Positions 26,891-35,690 of a DNA stretch of 64,000 nucleotides are shown here, piece by piece. Location of the stretch: positions 38,399 to 102,398 of the forward strand of contig CAYVQZ010000007.1 in NCBI GenBank assembly GCA_964453435.1, in the 5' to 3' direction. Made by a program: the position numbers and the translations under genes. The notes below the pieces were generated by a model that did not search any database, had not been told where the DNA came from, and saw only the letters and a list, made by a program, of their open reading frames with translations. Origin of the DNA: CAYVQZ01 sp964453435 (lineage in GTDB: Bacteria; Abyssobacteria; SURF-5). Within the stretch, counting starts at the first letter, position 1, and every line of letters starts with the position of its first letter.

Positions 26891-29179
26891 GTGGTCAACC
26901 ATATCCAAAAGGCAAAGAAAAAATCTCCGAAACCCGGCATCGAAGGTCGGTTGGCCGGTTTGCAAGGTCGGTCCCTGTTCACGGTGCGCACTCTCTCCAT
27001 ATGCATCCTCTTTCTGGTGACTCTTTATCTCATCTCTCCGGGTCTGAGACTCCAGTTGGGAAAATATAAGAAGGGAGAACCTGCGGACCGGGACGTCTTC
27101 GCCGAGGTACGGTTCGAGGCGGTTAATCTCGAAGCAACCCGCCTTGCCGCGGAACGGGCCGCAAGCCTCACTCCGCCCGTGTACATCCTCGACAGCGAGG
27201 CCGTGAATTCCTCTGTGACCGCCGCAAAGGAACACTTCGGCAAAATTGCGCAGGATGCGCTCAATCCGGTGTTTACGCGCGAGGAACGCATTGCCCTCAT
27301 TTCCAAATATCTGCCCAGCTCGACTTCTGCCGAGACAATCGACCTTTTGGCCGGTCTCGATCGGACGCAGTTCAACTCGCTCCAGCAAGCTTCAATCGAG
27401 GCGCTCGAAGAGATTCTGCGGGAGGGGGTGCTGAGCGACCTTCCCGGCAGCGCCAAAGAGATAACCATCGTCGACAGGGCCGGCAAGCGGGAAAACACCA
27501 TTGGTGTGGATAGAATATTGACGTTGAAAAGGGCGCCTGCAAAACTGGAACGACTGGCGGCAGCGAAATTTCCGGACTCCCCGCGATACCAGAAAGCCCT
27601 GAGAGAGCTATTGAATCCCTTTGTGAAAAACACGCTGACGTTCGATGAAAAGTTTACCCAGATAGCCCAGGAGGAGCGCGCCAAGAACACGCCGCCCGTC
27701 ATGAACACGTTCGTGAAAGGCGACCTCATTGTCATGAAGGGCATGAGAATAACCGAGCAGGACGTGCTGGAGCTTCAGGCGCATGCCGCCGCACTCAGCA
27801 AAACCGACAGGCTTCGGGTCTATGTGGGCAATGCCTTGCTCCTGGTGATGGTGTTCAGTTGCTTCCTCTTCTATATCCATCGATACCGGCCCGAGATCGC
27901 GCGAAGCACAAAAGCGCTCCTTCTCGTGAGCAGCCTGGTCCTGGTCACTCTCCTGACAGGCCGATTCGTGATCATGTGGCAGCTTCCGGACGTATGGCTT
28001 TATATTGTACCGGTCGCGGCGGGCGGCATCCTCATATCCACTCTTGTCGATGACCGGCTCGCCCTCGTCTATGCGTTCTTCATCAGCATGCTCTATGCCG
28101 TCCAGGGCGGCAACCGATTCGATTTGTTCCTCATTGCCATCCTCGGGAGCCTGGGAGGAATTTACTATCTGCGAACAATACGCAAACGGAGCGACATTTT
28201 CAGGCCCGGCATAGTGGTGTGCGGCGTGAATGCCCTTGTCATCGTAGCCCTGGCTCTCACCGGTCAACTGGGCGCCGAGTTTACCGACGCGCTTCTGGTG
28301 GGACTTGCGAACGGACTGATCACGGCCATCGGAGCGGTGCCCGGCGCCATGGTTGTTTTGGAGAGCGCCTTCGGAATCGCGACCAATATTCGCTTGCTCG
28401 AACTCTCCGACCTGAACCACCCGCTGTTGAAGCGACTGGCCATCCAGGCGCCCGGAACCTTTCACCACAGCCTCATGGTCGGCAACATGGCCGAGGCTGC
28501 TGCGGAGCAGGTCGGCGCCAACAGTCTGCTTGCGCGCGTGGGCTCCTACTACCACGACATCGGCAAAATGAACAAGCCCCTTTACTTCAGCGAGAACCAG
28601 GGCGGCGGCAAGAACAAGCACGACGAGCTGACACCAAACATGAGCGCGCTGGTGCTTATCGCACACGTGAAAGAAGGGGTCGAACTCGCCCGCGAGCATC
28701 GGCTCAATCAACCGATCATAGAGTTCATACAGCAGCATCACGGGACCAGCCTCATGCCGTTCTTTTATCAGAAGGCTTTGGAGCAGGATTCGGCGCACGC
28801 GGTGAAGGAAGAGAACTTCCGCTACCCCGGCCCGCGGCCGCAGTCCCGCGAGGCCGCCATCTGCATGCTGGCCGACAGTGTCGAGGCCGCCTCCCGCACG
28901 CTCGTCAACCCCACTCACGGGCGCATCAAGGGGCTGGTCGAAAAAATCATCAACAACAAATTCGTGGATTCTCAGTTGGACGAATGCGAACTCACCCTGC
29001 AGAATCTGCATAAGATAGCGGACAGTTTCACGAGGGTGCTCGCAGGGTACCTCCATTCGCGAGTGGAATATCCCGAAGAACAAACCATCCCGGAGATACG
29101 AGAAAAATTTGAGAGTGCGGATACGAAAGTCGGTGCGAAGACCGGAAATAAAACACGCACCAATTCGCGAGGCCATTGA
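26891..29179 (+). CDS. pgpH: Seven-helix HD-domain membrane phosphodiesterase, PgpH/YqfF type
   Basis: A 762-residue protein in the 7TMR-HD architecture. One membrane helix lies near residues 35-55, followed by an extracytoplasmic region to about 310, seven membrane helices to about 500 and a cytosolic HD domain. The HD motif is in TFHHSLMVGNMAEAAA and YYHDIGKMNKP, with later HHGTSLMPFFY. PgpH proteins hydrolyse cyclic di-AMP. No diadenylate cyclase is in this window, so the substrate is by family only. The GTG start at 26891 is 3 bases after phoH. The end overlaps ybeY by about 70 bases. Confidence 0.92.
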   Translation: MVNHIQKAKKKSPKPGIEGRLAGLQGRSLFTVRTLSICILFLVTLYLISPGLRLQLGKYKKGEPADRDVFAEVRFEAVNLEATRLAAERAASLTPPVYILDSEAVNSSVTAAKEHFGKIAQDALNPVFTREERIALISKYLPSSTSAETIDLLAGLDRTQFNSLQQASIEALEEILREGVLSDLPGSAKEITIVDRAGKRENTIGVDRILTLKRAPAKLERLAAAKFPDSPRYQKALRELLNPFVKNTLTFDEKFTQIAQEERAKNTPPVMNTFVKGDLIVMKGMRITEQDVLELQAHAAALSKTDRLRVYVGNALLLVMVFSCFLFYIHRYRPEIARSTKALLLVSSLVLVTLLTGRFVIMWQLPDVWLYIVPVAAGGILISTLVDDRLALVYAFFISMLYAVQGGNRFDLFLIAILGSLGGIYYLRTIRKRSDIFRPGIVVCGVNALVIVALALTGQLGAEFTDALLVGLANGLITAIGAVPGAMVVLESAFGIATNIRLLELSDLNHPLLKRLAIQAPGTFHHSLMVGNMAEAAAEQVGANSLLARVGSYYHDIGKMNKPLYFSENQGGGKNKHDELTPNMSALVLIAHVKEGVELAREHRLNQPIIEFIQQHHGTSLMPFFYQKALEQDSAHAVKEENFRYPGPRPQSREAAICMLADSVEAASRTLVNPTHGRIKGLVEKIINNKFVDSQLDECELTLQNLHKIADSFTRVLAGYLHSRVEYPEEQTIPEIREKFESADTKVGAKTGNKTRTNSRGH

Positions 29180-29552
29180 ACGGGTCCTGGAAAGCGAAAA
29201 AAGACGCGACGCCGAGGTAAGCGTGTTATTAGCGGATGACAGCCGTATCCGCGAGATGAACCGGCTTTATCGAGATGTGGATTCGCCTACCGATGTGCTC
29301 GCTTTTGCTATGGCCGAGGGAGAATTCCCGGAGGTGCACCCCGAAGTGCTCGGCGACATAGTCATCTCTGTCGAACGGGCGCAAGAGCAAGCCGGGCTCG
29401 CACATCGCGGGCTCATGGAGGAACTGCGGCTGCTCGCAATCCACGGAACACTCCATCTGCTGGGGTACGAAGACGAGACGGTCGCGGGCCGGGCGCGCAT
29501 GCGAAAGCTGGCACAGAAATATTTGAAGGCAGGCGAAGGCCCAGGGAGGTGA
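29109..29552 (+). CDS. ybeY: Endoribonuclease / rRNA maturation factor YbeY
   Basis: About 147 residues and of normal length. It has VSVLLADDSRIREMNRLYR, SPTDVLAFAM and the metal motif HGTLHLLGYED. YbeY acts in 16S rRNA maturation and ribosome quality control. The usual H-x3-H-x5-H zinc motif ends here in Asp instead of the third His, so metal coordination may differ. The start is uncertain: TTG at 29109 or GTG at 29115, both inside the end of pgpH, and neither has a good ribosome site. Confidence 0.9.
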   Translation: MRVRIRKSVRRPEIKHAPIREAIERVLESEKRRDAEVSVLLADDSRIREMNRLYRDVDSPTDVLAFAMAEGEFPEVHPEVLGDIVISVERAQEQAGLAHRGLMEELRLLAIHGTLHLLGYEDETVAGRARMRKLAQKYLKAGEGPGR

Positions 29553-29592
29553 ACGGCCCGTTCTCGGGCTGCCGGATTTGGATGCAACTCTG

Positions 29593-30870
29593 ATGGTGGA
29601 ACATATCTTCCTGTTGTTGATTCTGCTTGCTCTTTCTTTTTTCTTTTCCGGCTCGGAAACAGCGCTTTTCTCGCTTCCGCGCGTCGCGCTCGACAGGCTC
29701 AAACAATCCTCGGCCAGCGGCAGACACGTGGCAAATCTGGTCGCGCAGCCGAACAAGCTCCTCATTGCCATACTTTTCGGCAACCTGGCCGCGAATATTC
29801 TCGTCTCGGAACTTGTCGGCGTGTGGGCCCTCGCGCTGGCGCGCCCCCTCCCGTACTCCCAGTATCTCGGCAGCCTCGCCGCCATCTTCGTTTCGACAAC
29901 CATCCTGCTTCTGTTTGGAGAAGTCGTCCCCAAAACAATCGCAATCAACAACGCGGAACGCTATGCGCTGGCAGTGGCCATCCCAATAAGCCTCTTCGAA
30001 AAAGCCGTGTATCCGCTGCTTCGGGCAATCCTGTTTCTGACGAATCAAATCCTTGCTATTGTCGGCATCCGAGAAGGGGAATACAAGCCCCTCTTTACCG
30101 AGGAAGAACTGAAGTCTGTCGTGGACATGGGAGCGGAGGAAGGAATCCTCAAATCGACCGAACGGCTCATGATTCACAGGATATTCGAGTTCGGGGAGAC
30201 GCTTGTTCGCGATGTGTTCGTCCCCCGACGCGATGTTGTTCGCGTCAAATCCGATATCACCGTGGAAGAACTGACGGCGGTGATGCGGGAGACGGGCCAC
30301 TCGCGGTTTCCCGTTTACGGAAAAACCGTCGATGACATCAAGGGAATCGTGTACGCGAAAGACCTGTTGCCATATTTCTGGCGAGGACAAACAAAAGTTC
30401 CCATATCGCGATTTATCCGACCCGCATACTACGTGCCGGAAACAAAGAAGGTGAATGACCTGCTCCGCGAGTTCCAGAATGGCCATGTGCACATGGCGAT
30501 CGTGGTCGGAGAATATGGCGGAACCAAAGGAATCGTGACTCTGGAAGACCTCATCGAGGAAGTCGTCGGAGAGATATTCGACGAATATGACGAGCGAACG
30601 ACGGAAATGGAACGGCTTCCCGACGGCGCCGTCAGGGTGGATGCGAGCGTCCGACTCGATGACCTCTCGGAATTCCTTGGGGTGGACGTGAGAGCCTCCG
30701 ATTGCGACACCGTCGGGGGTCTCATGTATAACATGCTGGAAAGAGTGCCCGAACAGAATGAATGGATAGAACATGCCGGCTTGAAGTTTCTGGTCGAGGT
30801 CGCTGAGGAACACCGCATTCGGAGTGTTCGCATCGTGCCCGCCTCGGGACCGGCCGAGGCAGGGAGGTGA
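29593..30870 (+). CDS. CNNM/CBS-domain transporter-associated membrane protein (HlyC/CorC family), first copy
   Basis: A 425-residue protein with an N-terminal DUF21/CNNM membrane domain (FFFSGSETALFSL, four hydrophobic segments), two CBS motifs (VFVPRRDVVRVK, RFPVYGKTVDDIKGIVY, VDEYGGT-like VGEYGGTKGIVTLEDLIEE) and a C-terminal CorC_HlyC domain. Family members are linked to Mg2+ and Co2+ movement. I prefer the ATG at 29593, though TTG at 29578 is possible. Followed directly by a paralogue. Confidence 0.88.
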   Translation: MVEHIFLLLILLALSFFFSGSETALFSLPRVALDRLKQSSASGRHVANLVAQPNKLLIAILFGNLAANILVSELVGVWALALARPLPYSQYLGSLAAIFVSTTILLLFGEVVPKTIAINNAERYALAVAIPISLFEKAVYPLLRAILFLTNQILAIVGIREGEYKPLFTEEELKSVVDMGAEEGILKSTERLMIHRIFEFGETLVRDVFVPRRDVVRVKSDITVEELTAVMRETGHSRFPVYGKTVDDIKGIVYAKDLLPYFWRGQTKVPISRFIRPAYYVPETKKVNDLLREFQNGHVHMAIVVGEYGGTKGIVTLEDLIEEVVGEIFDEYDERTTEMERLPDGAVRVDASVRLDDLSEFLGVDVRASDCDTVGGLMYNMLERVPEQNEWIEHAGLKFLVEVAEEHRIRSVRIVPASGPAEAGR

Positions 30871-30875
30871 ACGAG

Positions 30876-32156
30876 ATGACTCTTGCCGACATTGTGTTGC
30901 CCGTGGCGTTACTCATCGTCCTCTGCATGTCGGCCTTCTTTTCCGGCGTCGAAACCGGCCTGATCTCACTCGACCGCGTCATCTTGAAACAAAGGGAGGA
31001 AACCGGGGACGAAAACGCCGTAATATTGAGAAAATTATTGCGAAAACCCGAGACGGTTCTCACCACCATCCTTCTGGGCAACAATCTCGTAAACGTCACG
31101 GCCACCATCGTTTTTCTCCTGTGGGCCGTCCGAATCTGGGGCTCTCAGAAAGGCGGAATCCTGACTCCCGTCATTCTGACTCCCTTCATTCTGATTTTCT
31201 GCGAAATTCTTCCGAAAGCCATCTTTCGCCACAAGGCGGATGTGCTGACGCTGGCATTGGCGTCGCCTCTGCGAACGATAATGTTCCTTTTCGCCCCCGC
31301 CGTGGCTGTCATTACGAGCGTCATCAGCAAGGTTATGACATTTCTGGGAGGGAACGGAAAGCGCTCACCCTTTATCAGCCGCGAAGACGTCCGCCTGATG
31401 TTCATTGACGACGAAGGAGGTATCATTGAGAAGGACGAGCGCGCGATGATTCACGGAGTAATCGACTTGGGCACGATGGCCGTTCGCGAAATAGTTGTTC
31501 CGCGAATCGATATGGTTGCTGTCAGGGATGACACCGCCTGGGAAGAAATCATGCAGATATTCGAATCGAGCGGCCACTCGCGGCTTCCCGTCTACCATGA
31601 GAAAATAGACGATATCGTCGGAATCATATACGTTTATGACATCATGCGAACGGGAAAATCGCCGTTGGAACATTCTATTCACGAATACCTCAGGCCGGCG
31701 GCTTTCGTTCCCGAATCGAAAAAGGTTCACGACCTGCTCCATGAACTCAGGCAGAAACAGATGTTCATGGCCATAGTAGTGGACGAGTACGGCGGCACGG
31801 CCGGACTCGTGACGCTCGAAGACCTCATCGAGGAAATTTTCGGCGAGATACACGATGAGTACGACGTGAAACGGTTGCCGTTGGTGAATGCCGGTGAAGG
31901 CCTCTTCGTCTTCGACGGCAGAATGCACCGGGATGAGGCCGAGGAACTGCTCGGGCTCGAATTACCCAAAGGAGAATACGAAACCGTAGGAGGGTTTATA
32001 CTCGAACAGTTGAGGCGCATTCCCCGCAAGGGAGAAAGTTTTCAGTTCAACGGCTTCAAGGTAACGGTCCTCGAGTCGACGGAGCGTTCGGTTGCGAAAG
32101 TGGAGTTTAAACGGCACCCGCTCACAACGAAAATCAAACCAAAAAAGAAAACGTAG
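30876..32156 (+). CDS. CNNM/CBS-domain transporter-associated membrane protein (HlyC/CorC family), second copy
   Basis: A 426-residue paralogue of the gene before it, with the same order: CNNM domain (FFSGVETGLISL, ETVLTTILLGNNLVNV), CBS pair (RLPVYHEKIDDIVGIIYVYD) and CorC_HlyC tail (VDEYGGTAGLVTLEDLIEEIFGEI). The ATG at 30876 is 5 bases after the previous stop, with GGGAGG 8 bases upstream, so the frame opening at 30867 is not the start. Tandem duplication of this family is common. The two may form a heteromer. Confidence 0.9.
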   Translation: MTLADIVLPVALLIVLCMSAFFSGVETGLISLDRVILKQREETGDENAVILRKLLRKPETVLTTILLGNNLVNVTATIVFLLWAVRIWGSQKGGILTPVILTPFILIFCEILPKAIFRHKADVLTLALASPLRTIMFLFAPAVAVITSVISKVMTFLGGNGKRSPFISREDVRLMFIDDEGGIIEKDERAMIHGVIDLGTMAVREIVVPRIDMVAVRDDTAWEEIMQIFESSGHSRLPVYHEKIDDIVGIIYVYDIMRTGKSPLEHSIHEYLRPAAFVPESKKVHDLLHELRQKQMFMAIVVDEYGGTAGLVTLEDLIEEIFGEIHDEYDVKRLPLVNAGEGLFVFDGRMHRDEAEELLGLELPKGEYETVGGFILEQLRRIPRKGESFQFNGFKVTVLESTERSVAKVEFKRHPLTTKIKPKKKT

Positions 32157-32165
32157 GGAACCGAT

Positions 32166-32852
32166 GTGCAAAACCAACAGAAAGAAACCATCAGATTGAG
32201 CTGGGTCCGGAGACTATTTGCCTATCTGCGACGGTACCTCATTACGGGTATTGTCGTGACGCTGCCCGCCTTCGTCACGATTTGGGTCCTCTGGAATCTT
32301 TTTTCCTTCATTGACGGACTCCCCAAAAAGATACCCGGCCAGCCCTTCGCAGGCATACCGGGCGTCGGATTCGTTATTTTCTTCGTCATGATTATCTTTG
32401 TCGGTATCTTTGCCACCAATATCATCGGGAAACGCCTGATCTCTTTCGGGGAGAAAATCATGGCGCGGATACCGCTGGCCAACCGCATATACAAAGCCGT
32501 TCAACAGATAAGCACCGCCTTCCTCGGCTCTCAACGCTCCATTTTCAGCCAGGCTGTTCTTGTCGAGTATCCGCGGAAAGGACTGTATAGCCTGGGATTC
32601 GTGACCTCCGAGGCGGAGGGCGAGGTGCAGCACAAAACCGAAAACCGCCTCGTTTGCGTTTTCGTTCCAACCACCCCGAACCCCACGTCCGGCGTCCTGA
32701 TTTTCTCTCCGCGGGAACACCTCATCTATCTCGATATGACGACCGAGGACGGGTTGAAGCTTGTCATTTCCGGCGGCGTGGTCGTTCCCTCCTATTCTCC
32801 TGCGGCCGGAATCTCCGCGCCCGAACGCGGGAAATTTGACAAAACGAAATAG
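32166..32852 (+). CDS. DUF502 family membrane protein
   Basis: A 228-residue protein. Two long hydrophobic segments (TGIVVTLPAFVTIWVLWNL and GVGFVIFFVMIIFVGIFATN) flank a short loop. A soluble part follows with IPLANRIYKAVQQISTAF and VFVPTTPNPTSGVL, all typical of DUF502. The function is unknown. The GTG start is 9 bases after the CorC-type gene. The rplJL promoter lies inside its 3' end. Confidence 0.85.
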   Translation: MQNQQKETIRLSWVRRLFAYLRRYLITGIVVTLPAFVTIWVLWNLFSFIDGLPKKIPGQPFAGIPGVGFVIFFVMIIFVGIFATNIIGKRLISFGEKIMARIPLANRIYKAVQQISTAFLGSQRSIFSQAVLVEYPRKGLYSLGFVTSEAEGEVQHKTENRLVCVFVPTTPNPTSGVLIFSPREHLIYLDMTTEDGLKLVISGGVVVPSYSPAAGISAPERGKFDKTK

Positions 32853-32864
32853 GTCTGCTACACT
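32836..32864 (+). promoter_or_regulatory. Strong sigma-70-like promoter for rplJ-rplL
   Basis: TTGACA, 17 bases, TACACT, overlapping the end of the DUF502 gene. It gives a leader of roughly 200 bases before rplJ. Confidence 0.75.
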
Positions 32865-32889
32865 GTGTTTTCGACCCCGCAGGTTGTTT

Positions 32890-33017
32890 GTCGGAGACAG
32901 AGGGTGTCCCTTCGGGGACTTAAAACGCGCCTTCCGAGACCTACAGGTCGGGGCGAATGATGTGTCTCGTCTTTTTCATACCTCTGTCGCCACGTGCGGC
33001 GGAGGATTTTTCTTTTT
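32890..33017 (+). ncRNA. Ribosomal protein L10 leader with attenuator
   Basis: The leader folds as a junction closed by GAGACA (32894-32899) with TGTCTC (32963-32968). Inside are a GTCCC-TTCG-GGGAC hairpin (32906-32919) and a second arm capped by GACCT-AC-AGGTC. This matches the known L10 binding leader of rplJL operons in form and position. A terminator follows at once. By homology, L10-L12 binding would favour termination. Confidence 0.65.
32981..33017 (+). terminator. Intrinsic terminator (attenuator) in the rplJ leader
   Basis: The ten-pair stem CCTCTGTCGC (32981-32990) with GCGGCGGAGG (32996-33005) has a CACGT loop and is followed by ATTTTTCTTTTT. It lies 58 bases before rplJ, so it can only act as a regulated stop. 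Confidence 0.8.
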
Positions 33018-33074
33018 GCGAACACGCACGCATGTCCGGTGCTAGATGGATTGCATGAGGACGAAGGAGTCGTT

Positions 33075-33593
33075 ATGGCAAGACCGGAAAAGGAAAAGCT
33101 GGTTCAGGATTTGTTCGAAAAACTCGCGCAGCGGCGTGTGGCGATCCTGACGGATTACACCGGAATCAACGTCGCGGCCATTACCCATCTCCGCAACGAG
33201 TTCAGAAAGAATGACGTGGAATACCGCGTCTTCAAAAACACGCTGGCGCGTATCGCCGCGAACCGGAGCGGATTCGAGAGCTTGCTCGAGTTTATGGAGG
33301 GTCCCACGGGATACGTGTTTTCGGATGACCCCGTGACGGCGGCGAAGATTCTTGCGGACTTCACAAAGGCCAACCCCACAATGAAGGTCAAGGGCGGCCT
33401 GCTGAACGGCCGGTTCATCGATGCGGCTGAGGTGCAGCTAATCGCGAGCCTCCCCCCGCGAGAAGTTCTCCTGGCTCAACTGGTGGGTCAAATACAAGCC
33501 CCTATCTCGGGACTCGTCAATGTTTTGAACGGCCCCCTGCGAAAGTTCGTATACGGGCTCGAAGCAGTGCGCAAGCAAAAAGAAGCTGCCTGA
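33075..33593 (+). CDS. rplJ: 50S ribosomal protein L10
   Basis: A 172-residue L10, which anchors the L7/L12 stalk on the large subunit. It has VAILTDYTGINVAAITHLRNE, EYRVFKNTLARIA and a C-terminal helix for L12 dimers. The start at 33075 has GAAGGAG 5-6 bases before it. The longer frame from 32994 runs through the attenuator and is rejected. Confidence 0.97.
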   Translation: MARPEKEKLVQDLFEKLAQRRVAILTDYTGINVAAITHLRNEFRKNDVEYRVFKNTLARIAANRSGFESLLEFMEGPTGYVFSDDPVTAAKILADFTKANPTMKVKGGLLNGRFIDAAEVQLIASLPPREVLLAQLVGQIQAPISGLVNVLNGPLRKFVYGLEAVRKQKEAA

Positions 33594-33630
33594 TCATGTT
33601 CATTCAAACACGGTAGGAGGAAAACAAATA

Positions 33631-34014
33631 ATGGCAAAGCTCGCAATGGACGACATTCTCAGCGCGATTGAGGAAATGACAGTGCTCGAGCTCTCCGAAC
33701 TGATAAAGAAGCTCGAGGACAAGTTCGGCGTATCCGCCGCCCCCCTCGCCATGGCCGCCATGCCCGCGGCCGCCGCTCCCGCAGCCGAAGCAGAAGAAGA
33801 AAAGACCGAGTTCAATGTGCTTCTAAAAGAAGTGGGCCCGGAAAAAATTAAGGTCATCAAGGAAGTTCGCGCCCTGACGGGCCTCGGCCTCAAAGAGGCG
33901 AAAGCTGTTGTTGACGAAGCGCCGAAAGTGCTGAAAGAAGCGGTCTCGAAGGAAGAAGCCGAACAGATTAAAGCAAAACTTTCAGACGTAGGCGCCACCA
34001 TCGAGATTCAATAG
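33631..34014 (+). CDS. rplL: 50S ribosomal protein L7/L12
   Basis: A 127-residue stalk protein. The N-terminal dimer domain is followed by an Ala-rich hinge (AMPAAAAPAAEAEEE) and the C-terminal factor-binding domain (KIKVIKEVRALTGLGLKEAK). It lies 37 bases after rplJ, with TAGGAGG upstream. No rpoB follows, which is unusual but seen in some genomes. The next gene is cysS. Confidence 0.98.
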   Translation: MAKLAMDDILSAIEEMTVLELSELIKKLEDKFGVSAAPLAMAAMPAAAAPAAEAEEEKTEFNVLLKEVGPEKIKVIKEVRALTGLGLKEAKAVVDEAPKVLKEAVSKEEAEQIKAKLSDVGATIEIQ

Positions 34015-34199
34015 GCTTTCCTCGCGCGCGCTTCGACGCCGATGCGCCCCGCTACCGGACGAAGGGCGGGCGCCTTCGCCGCCTTTCGGCTTGAGGTGCA
34101 ACCCGTTTCCTCGCTGGCCTTTTTCCGGACGCGATTTTCGGGGCGCTGGCGCTGTGGGAGCCGCCTGCGTTTTCCCTCGTCCGACATCCGGAGGCTGAC

Positions 34200-35642
34200 A
34201 TGCCTATCATGGTTTCCAACACATTAACCCGCCGGAAAGAACCCCTCGCTCCGCTTGAGCCGGGCAGAATCGGCATGTATGCGTGCGGTCCGACAGTTTA
34301 TAATTTCATTCATATCGGCAATGCTCGCCCTTTCGTGGTATTCGACGTGGTGCGGCGGTACCTGCAATACAGAGGGTACATCGTTCGGTATATTCAAAAC
34401 ATCACCGACATCGACGATAAGATCATTGCCAAGGCCAACGAAGAAGGCATTGCCGCCTCGGCGGTTGCGGAAAAATATATTCGGTACTTCTTCGAGGACA
34501 TCGACGCATTGGGGGTGGGCCGGGCCGACTACCATCCCCGCGCGACCGACCTGATTCCGGAGATGATTGCCCTCATCGAAAAACTTCTCGAGAACGGGTA
34601 TGCCTACCGAACCGATGGGGACGTCGTCTTTGAAATCTCGAAATTCGGTAAATATGGCCAACTCTCCCATCAAAACCTCGACGAGCTTATGGAAGGGGTG
34701 AGGATCGAAGCCGACCCGCGACTGCATCATCCGCTCGACTTCGCCTTATGGAAAGCCGCCAAGCCGGGCGAGCCGAGTTGGGACAGTCCGTGGGGAAAGG
34801 GCAGGCCGGGATGGCACATCGAGTGCTCCGTCATGTCGAGCAAATATCTTGGAGACACCTTCGACATCCATTGCGGCGGCCACGATTTGATCTTCCCGCA
34901 TCACGAAAACGAAATCGCGCAAAGCCAGGCCGCCACGGGCAAGGACTTCGCCAAAGTATGGCTCCATAACGGATATATTAATATAAGCGGCCAGAAGATG
35001 TCGAAGTCCCTCGGCAACGTCACCCTCGTTCGCGAACTGCTGAAAAATAATAAGCCCGAAGCGATTCGGCATTTTCTCCTGTCCGCTCATTACCGCCGAC
35101 CGCTCGATTTCGACGAAGGCTCGCTGGCTGAATCGGAGTCGGCGCTTCAGAGGATATACACGGCAATCAACAAAGCCGAACGGCAGGCGAGCTTGCTGGA
35201 AAAAAGGCCGGTGAAATCCGGGTCCGGAGAGGTGTCTCTCGAAGAAATTCAAAACACGCTTGTGGCCGAATTCGAGGAGGCCATGGACGATGATTTCAAT
35301 ACGCCGAAAGCCATGGCGGCCTTTTTCGACATGGTGAGGAATCTGAACAAGATTCTCGACAGTTCAGACGCATGGAAATGCAAGCCCGGGGACCTTCGGG
35401 CTCTCGTGGAGCAAACACGCAAACTGGGAGCGCTCCTCGGGCTCTTCCAAAAGACCGCGACACACGGAGACTCCGGTTTGAGCGAAAAGCTCCTCGAGCT
35501 TCTCATAAGCTTGCGGGCGGAGGCTCGTGCCCGAAAAGATTTCGAACTCGCCGATTCTATCAGAGATCGCCTTGCCGACCTCGGCATTGCTCTCGAAGAT
35601 ACGCCCGACGGCACCTTCTGGCGCGAGACGCACATCTCCTGA
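34200..35642 (+). CDS. cysS: Cysteinyl-tRNA synthetase
   Basis: A 480-residue class I synthetase. A zinc-binding Cys lies in YACGPTVYN, the HIGH motif appears as HIGNARPF, further zinc ligands are in WHIECSVMS and GGHDLIFPHHENE, and KMSKSLGN is the second ATP motif. It charges tRNA-Cys with cysteine. The length is standard. CGGAGG precedes the start. Two cysteine desulfurase genes follow on the same strand, a neat cysteine-use grouping that may be only positional. Confidence 0.97.
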   Translation: MPIMVSNTLTRRKEPLAPLEPGRIGMYACGPTVYNFIHIGNARPFVVFDVVRRYLQYRGYIVRYIQNITDIDDKIIAKANEEGIAASAVAEKYIRYFFEDIDALGVGRADYHPRATDLIPEMIALIEKLLENGYAYRTDGDVVFEISKFGKYGQLSHQNLDELMEGVRIEADPRLHHPLDFALWKAAKPGEPSWDSPWGKGRPGWHIECSVMSSKYLGDTFDIHCGGHDLIFPHHENEIAQSQAATGKDFAKVWLHNGYINISGQKMSKSLGNVTLVRELLKNNKPEAIRHFLLSAHYRRPLDFDEGSLAESESALQRIYTAINKAERQASLLEKRPVKSGSGEVSLEEIQNTLVAEFEEAMDDDFNTPKAMAAFFDMVRNLNKILDSSDAWKCKPGDLRALVEQTRKLGALLGLFQKTATHGDSGLSEKLLELLISLRAEARARKDFELADSIRDRLADLGIALEDTPDGTFWRETHIS

Positions 35643-35690
35643 CACAATGAATCATCCGAGAGCCGGACTGTTCACGGAGACGTTGGCCGA

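Noticed and set aside
27608..29176. 522-codon minus-strand frame opposite pgpH
   Set aside because: Shadow of a conserved gene, with no family features.
32994..33074. Upstream extension of rplJ
   Set aside because: It would translate through the attenuator stem. L10 begins at 33075.
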